Part shown: piece by piece, positions 15,414 to 24,519 of the stretch
How the letters are laid out: each line of letters opens with the position of its first letter
How positions within the stretch are numbered: the first letter of the stretch is position 1
Origin: Bacillota bacterium
GTDB taxonomy: Bacteria; Bacillota; UBA4882; UBA8346
Length of the DNA stretch: 56,123 bases
Reading direction: 5' to 3'
NCBI GenBank assembly: GCA_023402395.1
Contig: JAEYGI010000038.1
Span: forward strand, 1 to 56,123
Made by a program: the position numbers and the translations under genes
The notes under the pieces: generated by a model
The model's database searches: none
What the model was told of the DNA's origin: nothing
What the model saw: only the letters and a program-made list of their open reading frames with translations

Positions 15414-16673
15414 TTAAACCAACGCCAAGCTCCTTCGGCCCACTTCTTTATTGGCGATCGCGCGATTTTGCAATTCCGGCACCGGATGTTCCGAATCCTG
15501 GAACCGGTAATCGATGCCCTTCTTTTGAATCGCGTCCTGGACCACCTTATGGCTGGGGACATAGGAATCATCGCCGTTCACCTTTTCTTGATAGGCGAAG
15601 AATTCATGATCGGGGCCGAGATCGGAAACATTTTTATAGTCTTCCTTGTCTTTTCCCAAATGAACTTGACTAGCCAATACTTGGCGTACATAGTTTTTGT
15701 TGGATTTCATATGGAGCGGCTTCGGAAAAGTCGCGGGCAATAGCTGCGACCATTCCTTCCCTTCATATTTTTTTAGGAGCTCCGCCGCTTTGTGAAGATG
15801 GCCGATCTCCATCCGGAGATGCTGTTCCCAGATCGATTTGATGGCTGGGTGTTGTTCTTCCAGATAGAAAGAGTAATATAAGTAGGCCTCGGCGTAATCG
15901 TGCAAGAGCATGCTTTCCAGCCAGGTCAAATTGGGGTCGATTAACGCTCCGTAATGGCTGACATGTTGCTCCTCAATCATCCCGATTTCCAGGTATAAGC
16001 CTCTTCCAATATCCGTGGGATAGCGGTTTCCCACATTCATATAGAAGTTCATCGTCTGTTGTTCCCCGGCGGTAATGATTAACGTATTCAGTTTGGTAAG
16101 GATGTTCGCGGTTCGGAAATTAACCGGCCTGTTAACGGATTCATAGGGATGCCGGTGTTCCGATATGGTGGGCCGGCCCGGCATGATCTCCGCGTATTCC
16201 CTGATCATTTCATGTGCCTTAATGCCTTGATCCATTTCCAAGAGGTTCGCGTATCGATAAAGATGATCAAAGTCTTCCAATAACGCAAAATCAAGCGCTT
16301 GCTTCACATACGGATCCGGTTCGTTCTGAGCCAGCCATGCCGTTAAATCCACCGCCACATGCTCATAACCGATCGTCACCTCCAGCGTCGATTCATTGGC
16401 GGGCGCTTGCCAGTTGATTATCTTTTGCTGTTGTTGCTCGATTCTCCGGGTCAAAGCGAGTTCCCTTCGCAGATCATTTTCACAGCAGTGCCGGTGGAAC
16501 TGATGTAAAAAGAGGGCAGCCTCGACTTCGATTCCATTCATCAGGATGACCCGGGTTTTGGTATAAGGGTCGGTTGACGCCTTATCGTAAGGAATCGGGT
16601 TTAAACTTCTCCAGTCCCGCACCATTTCTTCCGGCTTCATTCCTTGATGGTCAAACGGATTAAAGTCACTCAT
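15414..16673 (-). CDS. Ferritin-like domain protein of unknown function
   Basis: 419 residues, almost entirely helical, no signal peptide. Repeated Glu/His pairs (EEQHVSHY, EEQHP, EQHLRMEIGHLH) resemble the diiron-binding helices of ferritin-like proteins. The C-terminal 80 residues are polar and end in a basic tail. AGGAGGT stands 8 bases before the ATG. It is upstream of the two coat genes on the same strand and may belong to the sporulation unit. Function unknown; a rubrerythrin or coat-catalase-like role is conceivable. Confidence 0.7.
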   Translation of the reverse strand: MSDFNPFDHQGMKPEEMVRDWRSLNPIPYDKASTDPYTKTRVILMNGIEVEAALFLHQFHRHCCENDLRRELALTRRIEQQQQKIINWQAPANESTLEVTIGYEHVAVDLTAWLAQNEPDPYVKQALDFALLEDFDHLYRYANLLEMDQGIKAHEMIREYAEIMPGRPTISEHRHPYESVNRPVNFRTANILTKLNTLIITAGEQQTMNFYMNVGNRYPTDIGRGLYLEIGMIEEQHVSHYGALIDPNLTWLESMLLHDYAEAYLYYSFYLEEQHPAIKSIWEQHLRMEIGHLHKAAELLKKYEGKEWSQLLPATFPKPLHMKSNKNYVRQVLASQVHLGKDKEDYKNVSDLGPDHEFFAYQEKVNGDDSYVPSHKVVQDAIQKKGIDYRFQDSEHPVPELQNRAIANKEVGRRSLALV

Positions 16674-16796
16674 CAGCCGTACCTCCTAAAGCGGTTTTTT
16701 GATGTCCTGTGGCGAAGCCAAAGTTTTGCCAGCCAACCTGATCTAATTTAGCCATCGGGTTAAATTTTATACTGAAAATGGGTTCGTTTTCTTTGA

Positions 16797-17072
16797 TACG
16801 TCTTGGCGAATGATTCGGGGTATCGGTTGGAGGGACAAGTATTTTGGATTAAAAAGCAAATCAGCGGCAGCGAAATCAATTTATGGCTGGACTTGAGTAA
16901 AGTGGGTTTGGCCGTGGTGGAAAATTAATGAATTAAATTCAACTTACTTCATCCTATATAGCTACTGGGATCCGATCGTCAAGGAAAAGGGGAACGCGGT
17001 GACCAAGAAACGCACCGCGTACAATCTGGAGAGGTTCCGTATTGACTTCGGAGTAGGATCCCACTACTGCGA
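16797..17072 (+). pseudogene. Gene remnant interrupted by a foldback-element fragment
   Basis: A short frame (about 16797-16928) reads GQVFWIKKQISGSEINLWLD and stops at an ATTAATGAATT sequence that is the inverted end of a B element (16922-16945). After the element remnant another protein-like frame begins (YWDPIVKEKGNAVTKKRT, from 16963). Neither half is a complete gene and I cannot name the family. The rest of the 16674-17072 spacer shows nothing else. Confidence 0.3.
16922..16957 (-). repeat. Remnant of a foldback A-B element
   Basis: AATTAATGAATTAAATTCAA continuing into CTT matches the left end of element B in inverse orientation and is followed by ACTTCATCCTATA, the inverse end of element A. 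The remainder is missing. Confidence 0.6.
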
Positions 17073-17732
17073 TCATTCAAAGGCGGTCTGCTCCGTCACA
17101 TCCGTGAACTGATACGGCAATTGATAGGTTGAATAGAAACTCCTCTCCTCCAGCAGCGGATAATCAGCGCCGAAATAGCGGTTGAAGATCAGCCGGAAAA
17201 TATTCACGGGTGAAAGGGTATCGTATAAGTACTTTCGGTCATCCGCCGGCAGATGGATGGCGTTCAGGATTCGAAATCTCTCCCGGAGCTTGGCCGGGGT
17301 GGGGCGGGTCCAGCCGCCTCCGCCCGGTTCGTAGATAGTGGAGGCCGTACCGTGATCCCCCTGCAAAATGATGACCGGCGGCGTCTCCGCCGCCGTCAGG
17401 ATCGCCGCTACGGCGGTTTTTACTTTTTGATTGATGAAAATCAGCTGGTCGCGGTATTTCTCCCGGTCCAGCCAGATCTGGCCCTTGAGGCTGAGGGGCG
17501 AGGCCGGAACCCGCCTGCCGTCGGCGCCAAACAAATAAGGCGGGTGGGGCGAGATGATATGGGCCAGGACAAACTTTGGCCCCGGCAGCGTAGCCACCTC
17601 GGCCAGCTTCTCGAAATGGTTCAAGATCCTTTCCCGGGCGCCGTTGCCGAAGAACTGCCGGGTCCAGGGCGAAAGTACCGTGGTTTGAAACAGCATCATG
17701 CCATAATCGGTCTGCCGGCCGGTTTGAATCAC
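17073..17732 (-). CDS. Membrane sulfatase-like enzyme, C-terminal catalytic part (frameshift-split)
   Basis: 219 residues containing the second half of an alkaline-phosphatase-superfamily domain: FVLAHIISPHPPYLF and VIILQGDHGT supply metal-binding residues. The GTG start overlaps the stop of the upstream half by 4 bp. At the junction (17741-17745, a run of five C on the plus strand) one additional base would fuse the halves in frame. Read as one protein it would have about 505 residues. Confidence 0.7.
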   Translation of the reverse strand: MIQTGRQTDYGMMLFQTTVLSPWTRQFFGNGARERILNHFEKLAEVATLPGPKFVLAHIISPHPPYLFGADGRRVPASPLSLKGQIWLDREKYRDQLIFINQKVKTAVAAILTAAETPPVIILQGDHGTASTIYEPGGGGWTRPTPAKLRERFRILNAIHLPADDRKYLYDTLSPVNIFRLIFNRYFGADYPLLEERSFYSTYQLPYQFTDVTEQTAFE

Positions 17733-18583
17733 CCGGTCGGCCCCCAGCCGGAATCGAACTGGATCACCTGATAGCCCTGGGATTTGAAAAGCTGGGACAC
17801 CTGGTTGTCAGTGATCATGGCCCGGGGCACGGTCTGATCCTTTGATTGAAGTCCCACCGTCGAACTCAAGTCATTGAGATAATCCAGATTGAGGGACGAC
17901 GCCAGCGATAAAAAGGTCATCCCGTAATTGCTGCGGCTTTTGGCCGCGACATAAAAACCCCGGCCGGACAGAAAATTGATGAATTCGCCGTTGTCGTAGT
18001 GATATACTTCGTTCAGCGTATCCGCATGAGCGTAGGCATCCAAAATAATGTAATAGACATCGGGACGGCGATCGGAAAGCGGTACGGACGGCCGGAACCC
18101 GGCCAATTGCCGCCCCTGGGTGCGCCACGGGCCTCCGTTTTGAAGCCCGTAACCGGCCAGATTGACGAGGGGGAGCAGCATCAGCGCCAAGGAGGCGACC
18201 TGCAGGATCGAGGTCAGATTGCGCAAGGGGCGGCGGGTCCGGCCGGCCAGCCAGCACCCCCCAATCAACAGCAACAGCCAGAGCGCTTCCAAAACGAGAT
18301 GCTTCTCCGGGACGGATTCCCCGGGCAGCCAGGACCGGACGGCGTTGAAAACATGGCCGTATAGGAAAAACCACCCGATCGCGATCGATGAAATCAAGGC
18401 CGCTTTTTGATAATCACGCCAGATCACCGCCGCAGCCAGCAGAAGCGCGAGAGTCGCGGCCAGGCCGGCGGCCAGCGGCCCGATCAGGTCCGAAACGGAG
18501 ACCTGATCGATATTATAGGCGAAAAGGAATAACAGGGAGTAGAGCATGAAAAGAAACGGATGAAAGATCAGAAATCGCTTCAT
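17729..18583 (-). CDS. Membrane sulfatase-like enzyme, N-terminal membrane part (frameshift-split)
   Basis: 284 residues: four to five membrane segments (about 1-145), then the start of the catalytic domain with DVYYIILDAYAHADTL, holding the predicted metal ligand Asp and nucleophile position. The architecture (membrane segments plus external sulfatase fold) is that of LtaS/MdoB-like phosphoglycerol transferases and related envelope enzymes. The frame breaks in a homopolymer and continues at 17732. It starts 3 bp after the methyltransferase stop, so it belongs to the 20195-17073 operon. Confidence 0.75.
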   Translation of the reverse strand: MKRFLIFHPFLFMLYSLLFLFAYNIDQVSVSDLIGPLAAGLAATLALLLAAAVIWRDYQKAALISSIAIGWFFLYGHVFNAVRSWLPGESVPEKHLVLEALWLLLLIGGCWLAGRTRRPLRNLTSILQVASLALMLLPLVNLAGYGLQNGGPWRTQGRQLAGFRPSVPLSDRRPDVYYIILDAYAHADTLNEVYHYDNGEFINFLSGRGFYVAAKSRSNYGMTFLSLASSLNLDYLNDLSSTVGLQSKDQTVPRAMITDNQVSQLFKSQGYQVIQFDSGWGPTG

Positions 18584-18586
18584 GCG

Positions 18587-19981
18587 TCAAGGATCCCTTC
18601 TTTTCATCAGGTACAGCGTCCGTTCGGAGCCGCCGAGCGGACGGGATGCCAGGATCGTGAAGTACTGGCCGAACTCCGCTTCCAACGCCTCCTGGGTATA
18701 TTCGCTGAAAATGTCGTCCCTGGTCGCCAACAGTTTTTGGACTTGGGAATCGTTTTTGGGGACGAATTCAAGGATCAGCGAGGGGCCGATCCTGCTCAGA
18801 AACTCGGCGATCTTACGCAGGGGCAGATTGTTCGAGATCGCCAGATGGTGAATCAAGGCCAATGCCAGCACCAGATCGGCCGGGCCGCGGCCGATCAGGG
18901 ACAGTCGCTCCCGGTTCTCCCAGCCTATTCCGGAACTGGGGTTGGTCAGATCCAGCCATAACGGCAGCAGCGCCGTTTCCTGTTTGGCGAGGCAGGTCAG
19001 GTAGTTTTTTTCAACCGCCGCCGGATCGCTGTCCAAGGCGATGATCTCGATCCCGCGGCCGCTGGCCAGCCGGCTGAATACGCCCTGATTGGCCCCGAGA
19101 TCCCACACCCGGCGGGGATTGATTTGATTGAGCCATTCCCCTACCAGCCGCTGTTTTTCCTCGAACGCCGCCTCCGAATAATTGGTTTCGTCATAATAAT
19201 CGGACCACTCGGTGCCGCGGGGCTGCCATTGCAGCCGGTTGACGGCGGATTCCAAACTGTCGATCAAGCTCAAAAACGACAGCAAACTCAGGGACGAACG
19301 CCGCGGCCGGGCGGGGGCCCGCTTCGCGAAGTGGCGCTGGGTGGTGGCGTGAAGATGGATATGGGAGCCCAAGGCCAATTGAAAGCGGGTCCTAAACGGC
19401 AGGAGCGAAGCGGCCAGATCCAGCGGGATCCCGTCGAGGTGGACCCGGAGCAATTGGCTGAGGCGAACGTCCCGGTGGCTCATCAGTGCCAGCGGCGCCA
19501 GGAAATGTTGGCAAAACTGGCGGTAGGCGACCCACGGTTCTCCCTGCCGGTATTTTTCGAATGAAAGCGTGTCGATGAGAACCGGCCGGCCGTTGCGGAA
19601 CTGAATATTGTAGGCGCTGGCGTCCTTGAGGGACATCCCGTAGCGAAGCGCCCGTTTTTGAATGGCCAGGGTCGCCAGGGCCGCGTTTTTCAACTGGCTG
19701 AAGCACCATTCATAAGGATAGGAGATAAAGGGGATCTTTTCCGGCTGAATGATTTTATAGGCGGATTCGGGCCGGGCGGGCCGCAGCGCGACCTCCTGAT
19801 GGGCGATGAGCAGCCCCGCGTCGCGGAGCGACTGATAAAGGCCGGACTCCATCAGGAGGTCGTAATGGACCCGATAATCGGCATTGATCTGGCGATAGAG
19901 AATATCGCCGCGATAAAAGAGAAAACCGCCGGGATCCCGGAACGAACCGGATTCAAGCTGGTAAGCGGGGGAATTATTCAT
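18587..19981 (-). CDS. Class I SAM-dependent methyltransferase with N-terminal kinase-like region
   Basis: 464 residues from ATG 19981 (AGGGGG upstream). The N-terminal half contains KDASAYNIQFRNGRPVLIDT, which resembles the nucleotide/sugar-kinase-like module seen in NoeA-type nodulation methyltransferases. The C-terminal half has SAM motif I VWDLGANQGVFSRL and ADLVLALALIHHLA. The start overlaps the stop of the preceding small gene by 8 bp. With the small membrane protein and the sulfatase it forms a unit probably modifying a surface glycan or lipid. Substrate unknown. Confidence 0.8.
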   Translation of the reverse strand: MNNSPAYQLESGSFRDPGGFLFYRGDILYRQINADYRVHYDLLMESGLYQSLRDAGLLIAHQEVALRPARPESAYKIIQPEKIPFISYPYEWCFSQLKNAALATLAIQKRALRYGMSLKDASAYNIQFRNGRPVLIDTLSFEKYRQGEPWVAYRQFCQHFLAPLALMSHRDVRLSQLLRVHLDGIPLDLAASLLPFRTRFQLALGSHIHLHATTQRHFAKRAPARPRRSSLSLLSFLSLIDSLESAVNRLQWQPRGTEWSDYYDETNYSEAAFEEKQRLVGEWLNQINPRRVWDLGANQGVFSRLASGRGIEIIALDSDPAAVEKNYLTCLAKQETALLPLWLDLTNPSSGIGWENRERLSLIGRGPADLVLALALIHHLAISNNLPLRKIAEFLSRIGPSLILEFVPKNDSQVQKLLATRDDIFSEYTQEALEAEFGQYFTILASRPLGGSERTLYLMKRRDP

Positions 19982-20195
19982 TTTTCCCCCTGCCAAACCG
20001 GTTGCTGAAAAAATTCTTAATCTTGCTCCAGAACAGCTTGATCATGTAGAGCCCGGTAAGTAAGGAAGCCAAGATAATCTGGAGAAAATAACTGCCGCTG
20101 CCCGGGTCAAGATAGGCATGGGCGGTCTGCGGAAACAATCCCGCCAGGGAACAAAACACTACCAATATCCCCAACCAAAGTTTACTGATGATCAT
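19974..20195 (-). CDS. Small exported/membrane protein of the YLDPGSGSY type
   Basis: 73 residues from ATG 20195, with GGAGGG 7 bases upstream. An N-terminal membrane segment or signal peptide is followed by AYLDPGSGSYFLQIILA, a hallmark of small proteins found beside sulfatase and polysaccharide genes, then a second membrane segment and a basic tail. First gene of the minus-strand envelope operon. Its role is unknown. Confidence 0.8.
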   Translation of the reverse strand: MIISKLWLGILVVFCSLAGLFPQTAHAYLDPGSGSYFLQIILASLLTGLYMIKLFWSKIKNFFSNRFGRGKNE

Positions 20196-20487
20196 ATTGA
20201 ATCCCTCCGCTGGTTTTAATAGCCGGCGCGGGCCGACGCTCCAGGATGGTTGTCTGCGCGCGACCGCCGGTTCGCCATTCCGTGGCATGTCCGTGACGGC
20301 AAATGTAAAACGGATAAAATCACCCGAAATGGCTATAAATTTAATAATGATAATCTATAGATAATTATTGAATAACAATTATATAACATGACGCAAAAAA
20401 ACGTCAAAATGTTCAATTCCCTCCCCTGATTTTAAATGGGGTTCCCGGCTCTTTTTCAAAAGAGCGCCGCCGGCGCGGGTTCTGAGT
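20196..20487. other. Intergenic region without recognised genes
   Basis: A/T-rich stretch upstream of the envelope operon, probably holding its minus-strand promoter. I see no coding frame. The region continues with a minus-strand terminator and the third 21-bp array. Confidence 0.4.
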
Positions 20488-20534
20488 TCAAGAAAAAATA
20501 ACCGGCGGCTGGATCGGAGCCGATCAGCCGGCTC
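20488..20534 (-). terminator. Orphan minus-strand rho-independent terminator
   Basis: On the minus strand GCCGGCTGATCGG / CCGATCCAGCCGCCGG-type complementary arms are followed by TTATTTTTTCTT. No minus-strand gene ends here; the DNA upstream on that strand is the 21-bp array. Confidence 0.65.
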
Positions 20535-20588
20535 CCTTGCCTGCTTCTCTTTGCAGGGGGCCGCCTTCCTTTGCTCCGCCGCGAATCG

Positions 20589-20861
20589 CCATTGTTACAT
20601 TGCCAACTCACGTAACGGCATGCCAACTTGCTTATCCACATTGGCGGCTCACTTATCCACATTGACAAGTGACTTTTCCGCATTGCGATCCACCAATTTC
20701 CAATTGGCGGATCGTGCTCCGGCATTGACAGATGACAATCGACATGAGCGAGTTGGCAATTGGAAATTGGCAGGTGCCAATGGAACTTTGACATCCAGCC
20801 GTTGGAAATTGTGAAGTGGTTCTTCCACAGGGACGGATTGCCCGGGAGATTAAAAGACCCG
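20589..20861. repeat. Degenerate array in exact 21-bp register, related to the 6757 array
   Basis: Units start at 20589, 20610, 20631, 20652, 20673, 20694, 20715, 20736, 20757, 20778, 20799, 20820 and 20841 without indels. CTTATCCACATTGGC and CAATTGGAAATTGGC units are shared with the array at 6757-7092, though the two arrays differ in order and detail. It lies in the divergent spacer between the envelope operon and the DUF1801 remnant. Confidence 0.75.
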
Positions 20862-20937
20862 CCGGATTGGAAATTTTCTGCTGCCAATAGCGGCTTTGGA
20901 AGGAGATGGGAGCGGGCCGAATACGAAACGGAGATTA

Positions 20938-20946
20938 TGGTATAAT
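20938..20946 (+). promoter_or_regulatory. Extended -10 promoter
   Basis: TGGTATAAT, a perfect extended -10, 65 bp before the DUF1801 gene. No good -35 is present. The same 9-mer occurs at 25660 and, on the minus strand, at 40399-40407. Confidence 0.55.
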
Positions 20947-21010
20947 TTCATTGAACGGCTTGGAAACGCGAAAGCTTTTCAGATATTCGGCGGATTGGAA
21001 AGGGACAATT

Positions 21011-21407
21011 ATGGAAGAAAAACAAAGCGGCTGTAAATCAATTGATGAATATATTTCGCAGTTTTCTCCCGAGGTTCAGGAAACGCTTCAATCCCTAAGA
21101 TAAGGTTATCAAAGAGGCGGCGCCGGACGCGGCGGAAAAGATAAGCTGGCAAATGCCTACTTTTATTTTACACGGGAATCTGGTGCATTTTGCCGTTCAT
21201 CAAAAGCATATTGGATTTTATCCCGGCGTCAGCGGAATTGATGAATTCAAGCCGAAGCTGGCGGAGTATAAAGTATCAAAAGGGGCCGTGCAATTTCCTA
21301 AGGAAAAACCGTTGCCTTATGGATTGATAAGCGAGATCGTCAGGTTCAGAGCCGCCGAAAATAAAAAGGAGGCGGAGGGCAAATTTCAAAAGCGCAAAAA
21401 TAAGTAA
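21011..21407 (+). pseudogene. DUF1801 (YdhG-like) protein gene with one-base frameshift
   Basis: Frame 1 from ATG 21011 reads MEEKQSGCKSIDEYISQFSP and continues through EVQETLQSLR to a stop at 21101. The next frame continues with KVIKEAAPDAAEKISWQMPT and ends at 21407; it includes HFAVHQKHIGFYPG. Joined, about 131 residues match the full DUF1801 length. Removing one T at about 21101 restores the frame. AAAGGG precedes the start by 8 bases. The family is small, cytosolic and of uncertain role (an iron-chaperone link has been proposed for relatives). Confidence 0.75.
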
Positions 21408-21435
21408 ATGGTGGCAAATGATTGGAGATAATAAT

Positions 21436-22653
21436 ATGGATCTGAATCAAAATTGGAAAAAGAATATCACGCTCTTTTTAACCAGCCAAACCATATCGAT
21501 CTTTGGATCGATGCTGGTTCAATATGCGATTACATGGCACATTACCTTGACAACCCAATCCGGGACCATGATGGCTATCTCGATCATTTGCGGTTTTCTG
21601 CCGACATTTTTCCTATCCCCTTTTGCCGGGGTCTGGGCTGACCGTTATAGCCGAAAGAAACTCATTATTTTGTCGGATTCGATGATTGCAATTGCAACCC
21701 TTATTTTAGCGGCGTTGTTTTTGATGGGATACAATGCGGTATGGTTGCTTTTTGTGGCTTCTGCCATCCGGGCGCTCGGCGCAGGAATTCAAACACCGGC
21801 CGTAAATGCTTTTCTGCCGCAATTAGTTCCCGCGGATAAACTGATAAAGGTAAACGCCGCCAATAGCAGTATCCAATCGGCGGTGTCGCTGGCGGCTCCG
21901 GTGTTAAGCGGCGCTCTACTTACTGTTTCTACCATTGAGGCCGTCTTCTTAATCGATGTTGTTACGGCGATCATTGCAGTCTTAATATTACTGCTTTTTC
22001 TTCATGCGCCTGTTCATCCTAAAGCGCTTGAAGGGCAAAAAACCAGCTATTCTAGGGATATGAAAGAAGGCTTTGCCTATATTGTAAAACATGGCTTCAT
22101 TAAGACGCTCTTTTGGTTTATGGCCGTCTTCTTTATATTAGTGGCGCCACTATCTTTTTTAACACCGTTGCAGGTTACCCGGAGTTTTGGGGATGATATT
22201 TGGCGATTGACTGCTGTTCAAGTAATCTATTCCGCCGGCATGTTTGCAGGAGGTATTGTCATGGCTTCCTGGAAAGGGTTAAGAAACAAGGCCCATACCA
22301 TGGCAATAGCTACTCTCGTTATCGGGATATGTACGTTTGCGCTCGGGGTCATCCCTGTTTTCTGGATTTATCTTGTTTTGATGGCGTTGATTGGCCTTGT
22401 TTTACCAGTCTTTAATACTCCGTTTCTGGTTTTGTTGCAACAGAAAGTCGAGAGGGATTTTTTGGGCAGGGTATTTGGGGTTTTGGGGATGATATCCAGT
22501 ATAATAATGCCATTGGTAATGCTGGTGTACGGGCCGGTGGCTGACTTTATTCAAATCGAGTGGTTACTTAGAGGCGGAGGTTTGCTGATTTTTATTCAAG
22601 GCCTTTTTATGTTGGGGAACAAAGTGTTGATTGAGGCGGGAAAGCCTAGTTAG
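21436..22653 (+). CDS. MFS transporter, macrolide/enterobactin-exporter type (paralogue 1)
   Basis: 405 residues from ATG 21436, with GGAG 8 bases upstream. Twelve membrane segments; the loop FAGVWADRYSRKKLIILSD is MFS motif A of the DHA3 (MefA/EntS-like) group. NAANSSIQSAVSLAAPVLSG marks TM5 of this group. It is clearly paralogous to the product of the gene at 23183 but more A/T-rich. Likely a proton-driven exporter in the inner membrane; substrate unknown. Confidence 0.9.
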   Translation: MDLNQNWKKNITLFLTSQTISIFGSMLVQYAITWHITLTTQSGTMMAISIICGFLPTFFLSPFAGVWADRYSRKKLIILSDSMIAIATLILAALFLMGYNAVWLLFVASAIRALGAGIQTPAVNAFLPQLVPADKLIKVNAANSSIQSAVSLAAPVLSGALLTVSTIEAVFLIDVVTAIIAVLILLLFLHAPVHPKALEGQKTSYSRDMKEGFAYIVKHGFIKTLFWFMAVFFILVAPLSFLTPLQVTRSFGDDIWRLTAVQVIYSAGMFAGGIVMASWKGLRNKAHTMAIATLVIGICTFALGVIPVFWIYLVLMALIGLVLPVFNTPFLVLLQQKVERDFLGRVFGVLGMISSIIMPLVMLVYGPVADFIQIEWLLRGGGLLIFIQGLFMLGNKVLIEAGKPS

Positions 22654-23182
22654 GCGGATGGTATTGTAACGGGTTGGCGAATGGCGCGGGAGATTTTTTA
22701 GTCCTTGGCGGGATAAGCTTGCTTCCGAATCTTGGTTTCTTGATTGACCTTGCAATTTTCGGGTTTTTATGCCATAATATTTTTACTATTTGGAAACGGG
22801 GGATAGGTAAGTCCATGTATTCTGTTCGTTTAAGATAAGTGAACCAAAAAAGCGGTACGATGGCCATCCCATCCGAGTGGGCTTTTTGTGGTGCTTATTT
22901 TTACGATCAGGACATGAACCGGGCGAAGTCCCTTGGCGTTGCCCCGAGGAATCGGTAGGGGTAATCGCGGCTACCACAACATCTGGTAGACAGTGCCTTT
23001 TCGGCGCACATTAGCTTGTGCTTGATATTCTGAAAATGGATTGCGCGCACAAGCTCCCAGGGCATCCCTTTGTCTTGCTTATTTGTAAAGATGCGGATCA
23101 CAAAGCCAGTTTGGCCGAGCGGTCTGCTTTTTTATTGCCCATTTTGAGCAAAATAAACCTAATTGATAGGAGTCTGTCGCTG
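22654..23182. other. Intergenic region between the MFS paralogues
   Basis: About 530 bp without a supported gene. A good promoter is at 22750-22778. A hairpin CCCA..TGGG followed by a T-run (about 22868-22890) may end its transcript. Short open frames on both strands lack ribosome binding sites and family resemblance. Confidence 0.4.
22750..22778 (+). promoter_or_regulatory. Putative sigma-A promoter upstream of the second MFS gene
   Basis: TTGCAA (22750-22755), 17-bp spacer, CATAAT (22773-22778). It would give a leader of about 400 nt for the gene at 23183. Confidence 0.5.
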
Positions 23183-24403
23183 ATGAATAAACGTTGGAAG
23201 AAAAATACGGTTCTCTTTTTAACAAGCCAGCTGATATCGCTGTTCGGGTCCTCCCTGGTTCAGCACGCCATCACTTGGTATATTACGCTGAAAACCCAAT
23301 CGGGCATGATGATGATGCTCGCCATTATCTGCGGTTTCCTGCCTACCTTTTTCCTGGCTCCCTTTGCGGGCGTATGGGCGGACCGCTATCACCGCAAAAC
23401 GCTGATTATTTTGTCCGACTCGCTGATCGCGCTGGCAACCCTGATGGTGGCGATCCTGTTTTTGACAGGGCATGATGCCTTGTGGCTGCTTTTGGTGGCC
23501 TCCGCCGTCCGCGCCTTCGGTTCGGCGGTTCAGATTCCGGCGGTGGGAGCTTTCCTGCCGCAACTGGTGCCAGAGGATCAGCTGACCCGGATCAACGCGG
23601 TCAACAGCAGTATCCAGTCGCTGGTGATGCTGGCTTCGCCGATGCTGAGCGGCGCCCTGCTGACGCTGGCGACCATTGAAATCATCTTTTTCATCGATGT
23701 GGTTACGGCGGCCGTGGCGGTTTTGATTTTAGGGTTGTTTTTGCATGTCCCGGCCCACGCCAAAGCCTTGGCCAAGCCAAGCATCGGCTATTTTGAGGAT
23801 CTGCGCGAAGGGCTTGAGTATATCAAAAACCACGATTATGTCCGGACCTTTTTTCTCTTCAGCGCCTGTTTCTTTGTCTTGGTGGCGCCGGCTGCCTTTT
23901 TAACGCCGCTGCAGGTAACCCGCAGCTTTGGCGGGGATATCTGGCGCCTGTCCGCCATTGAAATTACCTTTTCAATCGGGATGATGGCGGGCGGCCTGAT
24001 CATGGCTTCCTGGGGCGGTTTTAACAACAAAGTGCACACTATGGCCCTATCCACGCTGGTGATTGGCGCTTCCACCTGCGCGCTGGGATTAATCCCGGTC
24101 TTCTGGATCTACCTTGCGTTGATGGCCTTGATCGGGCTGGTGATGCCGATCTTTAATACCCCGGCCACGGTTTTATTACAGCAAAAGGTGGAGGAAGCCT
24201 TTTTGGGGCGGGTGTTTGGAGTGATGGGCATGATCGCCAGCTCGATGATGCCTTTGGGAATGCTGGTGTTCGGACCAATGGCCGACTTTATTGAGATCGA
24301 ATGGCTGTTAATCGGAACCGGCCTGCTGATGTTGGTCCAAGGCCTGTTGATGCTGGGCAATAAGGTGCTGGTCGAGGCGGGGAAGCCAATCCAGGCGGAG
24401 TAA
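23183..24403 (+). CDS. MFS transporter, macrolide/enterobactin-exporter type (paralogue 2)
   Basis: 406 residues from ATG 23183, chosen because TAGGAG lies about 10 bases upstream and because homology to paralogue 1 begins here (KRWKKNTVLFLTSQLISLFG); a longer in-frame start at 23018 adds 55 residues of no resemblance. Same DHA3 features (FAGVWADRYHRKTLIILSD, FNTPATVLLQQKVEEAFLGR). The two genes arose by duplication. This copy is richer in G+C, which suggests it was acquired or diverged separately. Confidence 0.9.
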   Translation: MNKRWKKNTVLFLTSQLISLFGSSLVQHAITWYITLKTQSGMMMMLAIICGFLPTFFLAPFAGVWADRYHRKTLIILSDSLIALATLMVAILFLTGHDALWLLLVASAVRAFGSAVQIPAVGAFLPQLVPEDQLTRINAVNSSIQSLVMLASPMLSGALLTLATIEIIFFIDVVTAAVAVLILGLFLHVPAHAKALAKPSIGYFEDLREGLEYIKNHDYVRTFFLFSACFFVLVAPAAFLTPLQVTRSFGGDIWRLSAIEITFSIGMMAGGLIMASWGGFNNKVHTMALSTLVIGASTCALGLIPVFWIYLALMALIGLVMPIFNTPATVLLQQKVEEAFLGRVFGVMGMIASSMMPLGMLVFGPMADFIEIEWLLIGTGLLMLVQGLLMLGNKVLVEAGKPIQAE

Positions 24404-24519
24404 CGGCTTACTATAAAGGAAAAATTGAAACAATGTAGAAGACTAAAAGGTAAATGCCGGTTAACATCCCAAGCAACGGCGATGCGGACCGGAACGTAAA
24501 ACAAGGAGGTTGGGATTGG

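Noticed and set aside
20456..20887. Minus-strand 143-residue frame across the third array
   Set aside because: Composition is unlike a protein, no ribosome binding site, and it runs through a terminator hairpin.
22907..23101. Minus-strand 64-residue frame in the MFS spacer
   Set aside because: No ribosome binding site and no family resemblance; coding potential too weak.
23018..23182. 55-residue N-terminal extension of the second MFS protein
   Set aside because: The paralogue lacks it, it has no membrane or targeting features, and a ribosome binding site lies before ATG 23183.
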